Origin: Kalaharituber pfeilii
Taxonomy: Eukaryota; Ascomycota; Pezizomycetes; Pezizales; Pezizaceae
Assembly: GCA_015179045.1 (NCBI GenBank)
Contig: WHUZ01000024.1
Coordinates: 186,001 to 250,000 of the forward strand
Direction: 5' to 3'
DNA length: 64,000 nt
Shown here: positions 42,383-53,852 of the stretch, one piece after another
Layout: every line of letters begins with the position of its first letter
Position numbering within the stretch: position 1 is the first letter of the stretch
Translations under genes and position numbers: made by a program
Notes under the pieces: model-generated
What the model saw: the letters and a program-made list of their open reading frames with translations, nothing else
The model's database searches: none
What the model was told of the DNA's origin: nothing

Positions 42383-44100
42383 ATGGAAGAGAAGTAGAGA
42401 AACTAATTCCGGAACTCGTGAGAGTGAGGTCACTTTCATATACCTATGGGGAGAGGGGAGACCTGAAGCGAAGAATAAAGATATGTCCGGACACCTTTGG
42501 ATTTCAGCGATATAAGCCTCACCTATAAAATTCCAGTTCGTAATGTCTGAAAAACCTGCAAACGAGTCCCGACTCTCCCTTTAGTCGGAGTGCTTTGTAA
42601 TTCTTGTCATTATTATTTCTTCTCCCTCGTCAGGATAGAGCATACTTCTGGAGAATGCTAGAAGATTTTGTAACTTGATTAGAGGGGGAGCTTCCAGAAG
42701 AATTACCCCCTCAACACCACAGTTGACCCAACTGTATAGAAAATTTTCATGACACTAAAATTGTTATGACAAGATCAGTGGAAGACGCACACCGTTAGGT
42801 GGAAAAATCTCCAGAGCGGTGCGAGGAATAAGTTAGTGAAGTGTTCTCTGCCGGTTTCCTGGTTAGCATTGCGACTGAACGAAATGGAAGGATCTTAAAA
42901 GTAGATATTTTTTGATGCGCAGGTTGCTAGCTTATTTTACCTTATTTATTTGTTTATTCGTTTATATTACTTTATGTTTTTTTTGGCTCTTTTGCTTCTG
43001 CTCGGCTCCCTTTTGTTCCGCGGAGGCGCAGCATTTCTGGCTCTTTGTGACCCGGCGCTAGGAGCAAACAGAAATGGTCTGGTCTCGAAGTCGATAACTT
43101 AAGCGTACGCCTCAATTGAGCAATGGTGAACGAACTGTTGGCTCATTGGTCCGCTGAGCTGAGACTGCGGTTCAAAAGCTACAGTAGGATGCTCATTCCT
43201 CTTACTTAGGTGTTTCACGCTCTCCAAAGATGTGAAAAGAATATCAGCTGAGCAGGGCAGATTGTCGATTTTGAAAATAGTATTTGCGAGTTGTGATGAA
43301 TTACAACTTGCACTGCGATCTATTATTCTGCTTGCAGAGTAACTGATCAATAGCCATCTTCTCATCCACACAATCACTTATGATAAATACTTCCAAGAAG
43401 GAATTCCGCTATCAGCCATACTCAGGATGCCTTGCTAGCATGTTCCTCTATGTAAGGAAACAATATACATTATTCCTGCTGATTCAAATTACTTGCAGCA
43501 CTGCTTCTTGATCTCTGGGTCGAATCACTACCTTGTCATCTTTGATGATCTAATTATCGCTTAAGTAACCTGTGTTACATGATGTGGTCTTCCCTGTTAG
43601 GTCGCCTTTGGATCAAATTAAGGAAACATATCCACGCCTTGCTTGTATCGGGGCTCAAATCGTCGATCCGCACCGTAGAACGGACACCTACGGAACGCCC
43701 CCTGGATCTGATCCCTCACCATCGCCTACCCACGTGGGCAACAAGCTTCAGCGTTTCGGAAAATCAAAATGAGTAGGGGAAATTTGCGACAAGAAGATTT
43801 AAAGAAATTCAGAATGAAGAAAGCTCTGAAAATATGGCTGAGTGTAGTTTAAGTGGCGAACCAGGTAAAAATGCTAGTCTCTAAATGATCCTTAAACTTT
43901 ACCTATGACAGCGAATATCATGCCGACGGTAACCGGCCCTCCCCGCATAATTACTATAGCTCATACCACACCAGAAACAGTTGTATGAGCAAAAAAATGC
44001 CTCCATTACAACGTAATTATCAACATCCAACCAGTGAGATGGTGGACTGAGGAGAGGTACTATTTTTACTGCACTCCACAGTTCTTGCTGAGTCTGCCGA
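42383..44100. other. Noncoding region, ~1.7 kb
   Basis: No gene supported. 42920-42990 is T-rich low complexity. Short frames at 43099-43377 (-) and 43572-43772 (+) show no family features. Confidence 0.35.
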
Positions 44101-44180
44101 GAAACAAGTTGTACAACACAGACTAACTCTACTGAGTTAAGAAACAAGTTGTACAACACAGACTAACTCTACTGAGTTAA
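44101..44180. repeat. Perfect 40-bp tandem duplication
   Basis: GAAACAAGTTGTACAACACA plus GACTAACTCTACTGAGTTAA occurs twice head to tail with no mismatch. Very recent slippage or duplication in noncoding DNA. Confidence 0.9.
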
Positions 44181-45116
44181 AAAATATGGGGTATGCATAC
44201 AGCATGTGGTGGCACAGCCCAACTGCAAACAATCACTCGGAAAGTACAGTATTCTCAAGTGGAGACTTCATGGAAAGCAGAGAATACTATATATAGAATA
44301 CAAGTGCCGGACTTTCCGAGTAGGCCATTTGGCTGGGTAGCAATGACGTTGTACCACTTGTGATGCGGTATGCGCTAGTATGACAGTGGCTAACTGATAT
44401 GGGTGCCCTGCCATGGCGAATAGCCGCAAGCGGGGGTTACGTGGTATTACAAAGAAAAAAAAGATATGGGTACACAGTTCTATCCAGGTTTTGACGGTGA
44501 TTGGTTAAAATCCTGCGGGTTTTGCTAAGGACACTGACCCTGTACTTGCCGGTGTGTTGCCCTACCTATATCCAGTGAAAATTCCCGATCTGAAAGTGCA
44601 TCCGCTCAAGTTACATTCAGGTTAGCTTATCTGAATCCACCACAACCTTACCCAAATACTGAAGCAAAAGATCGGAGGAACAATAGCAATATTAACTCAC
44701 AAGATAGAATGTAACTTGCGGGGCGTTTTATCATTGGCTAAAACCGACTACTGCCCATTTAGGTAGAGAACACATCAAGTCAGGAAAATGCTAGAAGACC
44801 CACCGCAGAACTCTTGGGCCTTTGTATCGCATTTGATTCCCAGAATCGGATACGGAATCCGGCCACAGATTTGGGGAGTGTTGGTAATCATGATCGTGAT
44901 CATATTCTGATTACTCTAGGCTCTGAGGCGTGCACCTCGAACATTCTATATAAGTGGCACCTGCTCTCCCTCCCGAAGCTTCCTTTCATCCTCAGGATAA
45001 CAGCTACTATCATCCAGACCTCTAGCTTAGTCAATCGCAGCAAACCTTCCACTCGCTTCTCGCGGAACATATCAATTACTCTCGTTACCTGACCAAACGA
45101 AGCGGCATTTACGAAA
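44181..45116. other. Noncoding region upstream of the secreted-protein gene
   Basis: Contains the type-B tail insertion listed separately and the 5' region of the gene at 45117. No other gene. 44890-44915 holds a short ATCATGATCGTGAT palindrome. Confidence 0.35.
44405..44462 (+). mobile_element. Type-B tail-only insertion, 9-bp TSD
   Basis: GATATGGGT at 44396-44404 and 44463-44471 flank GCCCTGCCATGGCGAATAGC, GCAAGCGGGGGTTACGTGGT and an A-rich end. 58 bp inserted. Confidence 0.7.
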
Positions 45117-45555
45117 ATGGTCTCCCTCACTACCGTCCTTTCTTTGACTCTCCTCTCCCTCTCCACTCTCACCTTTGCTGCGACCACTCCAAGGCCATCT
45201 TGCCCAGAGTGTACGGATACTCCTAACAACTGCGATATCACTGCGCCCTGTACCTCTGCGTTTGGTCAGAGGCTGTTGTGTGGATGGTAAGGAACCCAAA
45301 AGTGCACTGTCTACCTGATGAACTCGAATTGAAGCTAACAGTTATATGTAAAATAGCCGCCCTGGCTTCCGTGCCACTGGCGTTGATCCCAAGGATACCA
45401 CGAAACAATGGCGTCTCAATGTTCCCTACCATGAACATCGCGTATGGGTTGCTCCTGGGGTGAAGTGCGATACTCTTTGCAACTGGCCATACGGCGCGGC
45501 GGCGTGTGAGGAGGTTCCATTTCTTGACCAGTGCGTGAAGTTCCCACCACCATAG
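45117..45555 (+). CDS. Small secreted cysteine-rich protein (candidate effector)
   Basis: Exons 45117-45286 and 45357-45555 give 122 residues. The 70-nt intron has donor GTAAGG, branch GCTAAC and acceptor AATAG, and splicing keeps the frame. The protein starts MVSLTTVLSLTLLSLSTLTF, a typical signal peptide with likely cleavage after FAA. The mature part has about ten cysteines (SCPEC, NNC, APC, LLCGC, VKC, TLC, AAC, QC), one formed across the splice junction, in a pattern that could give five disulfides. A central RATGVDPKDTTKQW and a final DQCVKFPPP are visible. No named family is recognised. Size, signal and cysteine content match fungal secreted effectors or antimicrobial-type proteins; function is inference. 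Neither exon alone makes a long frame, so ORF-only searches miss it. Confidence 0.75.
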
Positions 45556-45956
45556 AAGATGCTTGGGGACAATGCGAGAAAGAACGGGAATATAAGGCGC
45601 GGTGTATGTATTGAGGTTCTAGAAAGATGTGGAAGGATTATGTGTCGGGGGTTGATGTAATGTTATTGCTGCATTAAGAGAATGTATTGAATGCGACTGT
45701 CTTCGCGAATTCGTTCGTTGAGGTTTGCGCCATGGGGCTGTCTAGGGATGATTAGAGTCATGTATCTCATGTATGAACTGAGCATCGAAATAGAAGGTGC
45801 ATATAGTGAAGAAACCCGTTACTTGTGCATGCATGCTGGTGCTATGAGCGTGGAGCGCGCTGCACCTAATTCCACTGGGTCCTCTGCTGGGAAGTCGCTG
45901 GGCAAAGGAGGAAGTGAAGGCAGTATCAGGTAGTTGAATTTTTCTTTTCTTTTTCG
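45556..45956. other. 3' flank of the secreted-protein gene
   Basis: No gene. The short frame 45691-45933 has no supporting features. Confidence 0.35.
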
Positions 45957-46020
45957 TTTTTTTTTTTTTTTTTTTTAATATATATCAGTGATCGCGTGCC
46001 GCCCTGCGGGCTATGGCGAT
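45957..46020 (-). mobile_element. Type-A LINE tail relic
   Basis: Poly(T) plus ATATATCAGTGATCGCGTGC and GCCCTGCGGGCTATGGCGAT. The following 46021-46690 holds no gene, only GA-rich stretches at 46240-46340 that could be element body. Confidence 0.6.
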
Positions 46021-46691
46021 TTTAGGTACATATGGAATAAAGGAAAAGGAAAATAGATACATAGACCGAGTCCCCGTCCCCGAAACTTCCCGAACCCCCC
46101 CCTTAACGCCCCGCCCGCACCATCAGTTCCAGTAGCGAGGTAGTTGAATGAAAAAGCATGAGCGAGAGTTGTTTGATTATATAGCAAGTGCAGAAACCAA
46201 TATTAGAAAGACATAACTGTGGAAAGGTTGAAGGTAATGGAAAATGAGTATGAACAGATGAATAAACAGTGAATAGGAAGGATGAAAGGTGAAGGCGAAT
46301 ACGAAAGATGAAAGATGAAGATGAAGAAGGTAGAAAGAATGCCCTTCTTATACCAGTTTGTGCAGCATCACCATTTCTAAGCATCTCCCATGCCCCTGGA
46401 CTTACCTTCACCATGTGTATGTAGCCCAGCATTGTCTATATCACCATACGACCTTCGTGACCTGCGACGTCTGAGCCTAGCGTCAGCTCGGTAGTAGTAG
46501 CTTAGGCGCGCTGCCTACCACAGTGCCGGACCTCAAAAGTGAAGTGAAGCTGAATTTGATCGCACCCGCTGGTGAGTGTAAGCAAAATGTCTTATTTGAG
46601 TCGAATTTGTTATTTCGATTAATATCCCTTCACTCGTAACCCTTTGTATGTAAGGGAACCTCAAGGAGGTGCCAGCGACAGTTGTGCAGCC

Positions 46692-46755
46692 CTTTTTTTT
46701 TTTTTTTTTTTTAATTTCATTACTCGCATGCCGCCTAACAGGCTATGGCGAGGAA
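46692..46755 (-). mobile_element. Type-A LINE tail relic
   Basis: Poly(T) plus TTTCATTACTCGCATGCCGC and CTAACAGGCTATGGCGAGG. Confidence 0.6.
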
Positions 46756-46855
46756 TTAGATACATGACGGGTAGGAGCCCATTGATGTTTGTGAGTATTG
46801 TACAGTACAGCGCACATGTTGATGTAGCTAAAATGAATACTATACAGTATGTGAG

Positions 46856-46970
46856 GGGGCCTGTTTGCGTACAGTTTTCCAGCCTGCCTCCGGGCTTTGA
46901 GGGTTAGACCCAGGGGCCCTGCCATGGCGAACAGCTACACGCGGGGTGGTGACAAAAAAAAAAAAAAAAC
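46856..46970 (+). mobile_element. Short type-B element, ~8-bp TSD
   Basis: TATGTGAG at 46848-46855 and 46971-46978. The body ends GGCCCTGCCATGGCGAACAG, CTACACGCGGGG and poly(A). About 115 bp. Confidence 0.55.
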
Positions 46971-47159
46971 TATGTGAGTCAGTGGGACAGTGCGTCATAA
47001 CCGACTATATGTGTATGCCCATGATATCACATACAAATAATAAATGAAAGCCATTAGTTTCACAGTTGCAACTGTTATATGTGCCGTATAGGGGACTAGT
47101 AACATCACTAGTCAAGAGTTTTCTTTACATACCAAGTAGGCAGGGCATTGCTCTCTGTA

Positions 47160-47520
47160 ACCATAACTCCCATTCAGTGTTCCCAACCGGCCAGGCCAAG
47201 AAAAGAGAGAGGTGAAGGCGTATAGAGGAGGGAAAGTGATGGAGTGGAATAGAACAGCAGTGTCCAACTTCACAGCCATGCGCCTAGAGAGGGGGAGGTG
47301 CAAGGCATGCCTGAAGAGGCTAGGGGTGGTGGAGTCGGAGAAGTATAGCTGTGGAGAGGTACAGACTGGGGAGCAGTTAGCTTTTCAGTGCTGTCAGCAA
47401 AGATTTCGTCCAGAAGAATTCAGAAAAAGGGGCGACGTGGAAAAGAACTGGAAATGGGCAGCGGGGAATGGTATAGAGTGGGATAAATTGGAGAGGTTCT
47501 TTTCTAGAATTAAGTTTTAG
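47160..47520 (+). pseudogene. LINE ORF2 C-terminal fragment
   Basis: The frame contains EWNRTAVSNFTAMRLERGRC, KACLKRLGVVESEKYSCGEV and TGEQLAFQC, ending FFSRIKF. The Cys/His cluster is the C-terminal motif of the LINE subfamily at 28522-28788 and 55668-56465. There is no poly(A) tail: it runs straight into the AT-rich block. Confidence 0.6.
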
Positions 47521-49470
47521 TGATTAGAGGGCAGAGAAGATAGAATTAACAAAAAATTTCTAACATTATTTTAGTATTTATATAGTAAAATATTAAATTT
47601 TTAACTTATATTTGTTTTAACTTATTAATTAAGTTAAGTTTATTTTCTTAGTAAAACTTAACTTATAGTAAAAAACAGACTTATACTAATTTAAATTAAT
47701 ATAAATACTAGTATTAAACTATATTCTATAATTTAATAAAAGTTTAATAAATTTTATAAAATCTTTATTTCAAATTTTAAAAATATAATAATTATAAAAT
47801 AATTATATTAAATTACTATTAAATTTCTTATAAAAAACTAAATATATATACTTAAATTTAATTATGAAAATATAATTTAATACTTATATTTTTAAAAACT
47901 CTATTTTGAAATTAATTTAAAAAAATCTCTAATATTATTTAAAATAATAAGACTATTCTAAAAAGAAAAACTTTTATATTTTAATTATATAATTTTTGTA
48001 ACGGATGGTGGTAAACGCAGAAAGTTACCGTCCGCCAGGCCAAAAAGACACTTGACCAGCGATACTCGCTAGTCCTCTGCGTAGCTCATATAGCACTCGC
48101 GACTGCGACGCCAGCGCCCGGCTGTCGCATATCGCCTACGTCGCATATGCGCATATTGCGCGCGCATCCACCGACCGCCCGCCCTACGGTTGCGAAGATC
48201 AGTTACCCTGACTTGTAACAAGACCGACCGGGTTTAAGGAACCTCATTTACCCGCCCTCTAGCACAGTTTTGGCTAACAACAGTACACTTTTGGATAAGT
48301 AGCGCTTAAGAATTATGATTACGCTTTTTAGGTAATAACAATCATGCTGCCTGAAGGTACGGTACTTAAAGAAGTCCCTCTGTATCTTTCTGTATCTCTC
48401 TACTCTTGTATTACCCTCTCCTATATATAAAGACTCCTTTCCCACTCCGTAGTCTAAACTCCTCAAGTGATAAAAATATACTCTCTTAACTATACTCTTT
48501 TCTTTACAAGTAGCATTCTGCTCAAACTTATGAGCATTACGTAGTCTACCTGACTCGACCTGCAATTTAGTACTAGCTAATAGCTTTGTGAGACCAGTTC
48601 ATTATATATAAAGTAATAATATTATAATTATTAATAAAAAATATTAATAAATAATAAACTAAATATAAGTATAAATTTTTAATTAAACTTTATTATTTTT
48701 TTTAACTATAATTTTTATTTTTATTATTTTTCTTCTTATATTTTACTTATATATATTTTATCTATATTTTTTATTTTAATATATAAACTTTTTAATATTT
48801 AACTAGCTTTATCTATTTTTTTAAATAAATAATTATAGAACTAGTTTTTTGTTTTTTTTACTTTAATAGTTAATTAATTTTATTAATTTTTATACTTACT
48901 TTATTATTTATTTTTAATTAGTTTTAAATATTTTTTAGTCTTTGTAATTACTATTATTCTATAAACTACTACTATTACTAAAATAATTAATTATAGTTTT
49001 AAATTTTTTAGTATAAAAAACTTACTTTTTAAGTAAAAGTAGCTTTAAAAGTAGTTGTTCTTTTTTAGTATAAATAAGTAAATTTTTTTTTTTAATATAA
49101 AAGAAATATAATAATTATTTTATACAGATATTTATATTATAGTTAGCTAAAGTAGACTTTTTAACTTTAATTAAGTCTAGTTTTTCTTCTTTATAATAAT
49201 TTTTTTAAATAATTCTGAGCTATATTCTTATCAGATTTTATACTCTCTTAAGATCTACTCTTTCTGTCTTTACTATTTTATATAGAAGATTATATATCAT
49301 ATCTAAAATTAAAGATAAAGATATTTTCTGAAGTTAAGCTACCTATTCCTTAGCTATAGAGTTAATATTTAGTAGTTGATGAGTATATAAAAGTATTAAT
49401 TAGTCTGGTAATAGTGATGATAAAGTTGTAGGTGCTGGTAGTTATGGAGTAGCTAATACAAACTGATTTC
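47521..49470. other. AT-saturated block (RIP-like)
   Basis: Except for the island at 47997-48601, the region is almost only A and T, dominated by TA, TTAA and TTTA words. This is the signature expected of repeats hit by C-to-T mutation. Every frame is full of stops. Residual order at 49190-49470 looks like a decayed retrotransposon interior. It contrasts sharply with the roughly 45-50% GC DNA on both sides. Confidence 0.7.
47997..48601. repeat. LTR-like GC-richer island inside the AT-rich block
   Basis: It starts TGTAACGGATGGTGG and ends GAGACCAGTTCA (TG..CA). It contains a promoter-like CTCCTATATATAAAG at 48418-48432 followed by short C/T-rich leader sequence, like the U3-R part of a Gypsy-type LTR. 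No second LTR, primer-binding site or 5-bp target duplication could be confirmed. Confidence 0.45.
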
Positions 49471-49879
49471 CTTAGTAGCCACCCCTTGAGCCTCTATACA
49501 AGGTCATGTACGGAAAAGACGTGTCATGTATGGCTGACGTGGCGAAAAGTCAATTTTTTGGAATAAAAATCAGATCAACCGAATCAGCATGCTGAAAACT
49601 ATTGACTCAAGGATTGCGACCAATTCTATTGTAGTTGCAAAGTCGCTCGAACAACTCGTTCTATAGAGGTTGTTGTCAGTGCTACAGTAACTGGGACCGA
49701 ATGGTGAAGCTTGACAGTGGGGGGAGGGGAGAGATGTGGAGGAAATGGATATGACTGCTTAATTTTTCTGGGGCATTTTTGGATATTCATACTTGATTAC
49801 TCTGTTGCAAGATTGGGCTGCCGCTTTGGGTTTCCTTTGCATCACTGAAAGTTATGAGTTTCCTTTTTTGTTTTTATAG
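49471..49879. other. Noncoding region
   Basis: Unique-looking sequence after the AT-rich block. No gene. Confidence 0.3.
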
Positions 49880-50042
49880 AGCATGATTTTTTAGGTAGTT
49901 GCACATGTGCCTATCTCCAGACCATAAGGACTTCGGTCCAGGGACCCTGGCATTTTTTTTTTTATTACACGTGACCCCGCATGCAGCTGTTCGCCAAGGC
50001 AGGGCAGGGACCCTGGCATGGCAAAAGCTACCTGGGTGTAAA
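49880..50042 (+). mobile_element. SINE-like fragment split by a later insertion
   Basis: GCCTATCTCCAGACCATAAG and GACTTCGGTCCAGGGACCCT match the 150-bp element at 25516-25665. The tail-only insertion at 49953-50005 interrupts it, after which it resumes at CATGGC. Confidence 0.55.
49953..50005 (-). mobile_element. 53-bp type-B tail insertion with 13-14 bp TSD
   Basis: AGGGACCCTGGCA is at 49940-49952 and again, with a following T, at 50006-50019. The insert is only poly(T) plus ATTACACGTGACCCCGCATG and CAGCTGTTCGCCAAGGCAGG. It is one of the shortest retroinsertions in the window, within a related element. Confidence 0.75.
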
Positions 50043-51068
50043 TGTCTTTTTTTTTTTTTTTTTTTTTATATCATTACTCGTGTGCCGCCCTGGGGGCTAT
50101 GGCGAGATTAAGTACATGAAAGGGAGTGGTTAGGTACATGAAAGAAAATGGGGTGAAAAATGTCGATAATAAAAATGAGAGGGAAATAAAAGTGTCAAGA
50201 TGGAAGTCTCTTTCCATCGAAAATGTGTAGAATAACCCCCGTCTACTCCCGCCCTGCCCACTTCAGTAGCTCCATCAGTTTGTCTCCTTTCTCTTCTTTT
50301 TCAGGTTTTGGTGGGGTCCTCAGATCTGTCTCACCCCTGAGCCATTTTCGCCTCCACACTTCGCAGTCATTGAGTATGTGGTTGATATTCTCTAGGGCTT
50401 TGCCGCACCACCTGCACTCCAGCGAGTCGCATTGACCTATTTGGTGTCTCCATTATCTTAGTCTCTTATTCCCGAGGATACCTGCGAGTGTCACTACTGC
50501 TGTTCTATTTCCTAGCCTTTGTAGAGGGCGATAACATAGCTGGAGTCTATTTCTTTCGTCAGGTCTCCGTGCCTTCGCATGTTGTCTCATGCCCACTTCC
50601 GTTGTGATGACGGCTCAACAGCATCCACTGTTTCGCACGGGTACCGGTGTCTAGAGCTGGCGGAATGAAGCCTCACAGGCGGCCTCAATAATCAAATGCT
50701 AAGGAAAGGGTCTTCAATTGTCTTGTCTGTGCGTGTCCATATCTGTCCATGTCTGTATATCTCCGTGTATGTCTCCATGTATGTCTCCATCCATTGCTGC
50801 TTCCCTGCTTCCACAGTCCTATCTACATACAATTTATAGACCACCTTCGCCTTCCAACTGAGCCTATACATACATATCTCGCTTCTTAATCATAATTTTC
50901 TTCCTTATCCTACGCATGTGTCATCATGTGGCCCTACCGCTGAGTACCGCTCCGGCCCGCGTATGGCCTTATTCTTTCCATCGGTACCGTGGTTACCACC
51001 ACACCGTGACTATCTTGTCTTGGTATTGCAAGGCTGTGCTGACTTTGGCTGCTCTGTCGGCCTCCGTG

Positions 51069-51374
51069 TAGTGAGCGGCACGAGCCGAGCCAGCTCGAGC
51101 CAAGATCATGCTTGTGTTTTCTTGACAGCTCGCTAAAATGCTTAGCCAGTGCAAGGTTTCATAAACTGTAAATACCTAATATAGTAATAATTAGAGACTT
51201 GGAGCTCATTCTGACCTACCAACAACTTCGAAATGCACAATTTAGCTGATAGTAGTGAGAAAGATGAAAATTTAGCTTAGTTTAGTTTAGTTTGTCAATA
51301 TTATGTATATAATCAATCCAGGCTCGAGCTCATCCTCCAGCTCGGCTCGAGCTAGCTCGTGCCGCTCACTACAG
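51069..51374. mobile_element. hAT-like MITE copy 1, ~306 bp, in the LINE
   Basis: Ends TAGTGAGCGGCACGAGC and, inverted, GCTCGTGCCGCTCACTA. The flanks CCTCCGTG (51061-51068) and GCTCCGTG (51375-51382) are copies of an 8-bp target with one change. It interrupts the LINE RNase H reading GNTE..AD. It is homologous to 52418-52707 in the opposite orientation. The interior is AT-rich and noncoding. Assignment to hAT rests on the 8-bp duplication only. Confidence 0.8.
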
Positions 51375-52417
51375 GCTCCGTGTTGCCCTGGATCTCTATA
51401 TGAGACTTGACCCAAAGTACCGTGATATCTAGGTCGTCTCTAGCTGTCCGTTCCTCCCACTGGTCTCGTACTTCCTTCGCCAGACCTTCATGGGTTGGGT
51501 CGCCCTTCGCGATCTTTTTTAGTTTTGATATGGCTACTTTCGAATCTGTGACAATCAGCAGTTCCCCATCTTGGGACATTGCTTTGCTCATCGCTAACAG
51601 TCCCATATCGTTCACTGTGCTTCGTATACCTAGGTATGTCAATGTGTCCGGTGTTCTGTTATTGTGGGTCCCAGCTCCGGTACACCCATCTATCCTGCTC
51701 CCGTCTGTATATATGCTCTTCCACACCTCATCCTCTGCTTTCGAGACAATATCTTCCCATTCGTCCTTTGTAGTGTCCCTGGGGTAGTATAGGAATACGT
51801 GTATTGTTAGGGAGTGTTAGTGAATTAGGGACCCTCGCATGTACCTAGTGTCTGGTTGTGGGTCCTTGAGAGGTTCGTCCTGGAATCTAAGTGTTCTGGC
51901 TTCTACCCTTTCGGGTTTTCCATTGATGAATATCTCCACCGATTCCAAGTTTGTGAGTCTCTCTACTATATCTTGTCTCATTCTCCACGGGGCTCTAGTA
52001 ATTTCCCTTGCAACCGTGTACTGCCAGCTTTCTAGTTGCCTGATCTTGCACGCCTTCGAGGTGCCCTATGCATAGTCTACCCATGCCCAGCTACCCTATG
52101 TAGCTATGTTTCTGGCAATGATAGTATAAAGTTGTCTTCTTTTCACTAGTAGTATTTTGTTGAGTCGAGAGGCCACCCTCCATGCCGCCTTGCCCAGTTT
52201 GAGTCGTCTGTCGAAGTGGTTATTGAACTTCATTCCCCAGTCTATGTATAGCCCAACCAGTCAGTAACTGGGGCACTTTGTGCCTATTATGAGGATTTTG
52301 GATTTCCTGCGGTCTAGTTCAAATCCCTCTTCTCTTGCCTCTCATGTTAGCTTTGTGCGGTGGTCTTTAATGGCTTGTTTAAGCTGGCGTAATGACCTGC
52401 TTGAAAGGACGCTGTGG

Positions 52418-52707
52418 TAGTGAGCGGCACGAGCTAGCTCGAGCCTAGATTGATTATATATATAATATTGAGAAACTAAACTAAACTAAGCTAAATTTTC
52501 ATCTCTCTCACTACTATCAGCTAAATTGTGCATTTCGAAGTTGTTGGTAGGTCAGAATGAGCTCCAAGTCTCTAATTATTACTATATTAGGTATTTACAG
52601 TTATGAAACCTTGCACTGGCTAAGCATTTTAGCGAGCTGTCAAGAAAAACACAAGCATGATCTTGGCTCGTTTGAGCTCGAGCTGGCTCGGCTCGTGCGG
52701 CTCGCTA
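52418..52707. mobile_element. hAT-like MITE copy 2, 290 bp, in the LINE
   Basis: Perfect 8-bp duplication CGCTGTGG at 52410-52417 and 52708-52715. Ends TAGTGAGCGGCACGAGC and, inverted, GCTCGTGCGGCTCGCTA. About 90% identical to copy 1 but inverted. It interrupts the reverse-transcriptase region. Confidence 0.85.
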
Positions 52708-53852
52708 CGCTGTGGAAATCGTCTACATAGGATCTTGTGAAGTTTCGTTCCTCTCCTTTTTTTGGCATCTGGTGCTACCCCCATGAGAAAGAGCACTGGG
52801 GAAAGAGGGGAGCCTTGGGAGGTCCCGTCTATCATTTTGCCTGTACTTTAGGTCTTGTTGTCTCAGGAGATTTGGAAAATGTTAGGTTGCATGAAGCCAT
52901 TGACAAAGGCTACCAGGTTGCTGTCAACCTCCCAGATTCTTCGGACCACCTTTTCCCTTTGTACAAAGTTGAATGCTGACGTTATATCATCCCCTACTAT
53001 GACGGTCCATTCATCTTTTCGGAGTCTCCTGGTCACCTCTTTGAGAGTCTGCCTCTGTAAGTCCTCAGCACCTCTCAGCAGTCTCCCACCTAGTTATGAT
53101 CTCTGGAACAGAGCATCCTGTCTCTAGAAAAGGTTTGCTATTACTTTCTGTCCCAGTTTCGCTACTGTATTTAGTAGGGTGATTGGTCTCTAGCTTACCG
53201 GATCGTCTCTGGATCTGTCTTTCTTTAGGATCATGACTATATTAATGCCTCTGGTGAAGTGGTACTCTCCATTGATATAGTTGACTATCTTTTCCCGTAG
53301 TGTAGTCCATATGGTAGTGCTTTTAAGGAGTTTTAGGAGCCCGTACTGTATGCCATCTGGTCCTGGAGCTGATCTTGACTTTGTTTTCATTAAGGCTCTG
53401 TCTATGGCAGCCTTAGCCTCGTCCCTGTCTATTGTGATCCCCGTCAGTTGCAGGTGGTCCTGTTCCACTTCTGGTTCCTCTGTGATGAAGTTGTACCAAA
53501 TCAATAGGTCTACCACGTGTTGGTCTATGCCTGGAATGCCCATAAGTTCACACTCTCTAAATGGGTCTCGAGCTAGTCAGAAAATGTCCTATGACGACGT
53601 TATATGGTCATCTTCCATGTACGTCTCCCAGTATGTCTTCCTTTCCCGAATGATGTCTCATAGGAGTTTCTATACTCTTGTTTTGTCTTAATAGGGTAGT
53701 CGTTTTCTCAGGATGTATTTTGTCATCCTCCTGGCTTCCTTTACCTCTTTGGCGAACTATCTTTTGGATCTGTCTGTTATTTGAGCTTCCTTGGTGAATG
53801 TCTGGCTTAGCTTGCATAGGAGGTCATATGCATTGACCTCTTCGTGCAAGGG

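Noticed and set aside
48000..48600. GC-richer island as an RNA gene or centromere core
   Set aside because: No tRNA or rRNA motif is seen. The TG..CA ends and TATA box fit an LTR better, and one window cannot support a centromere claim.
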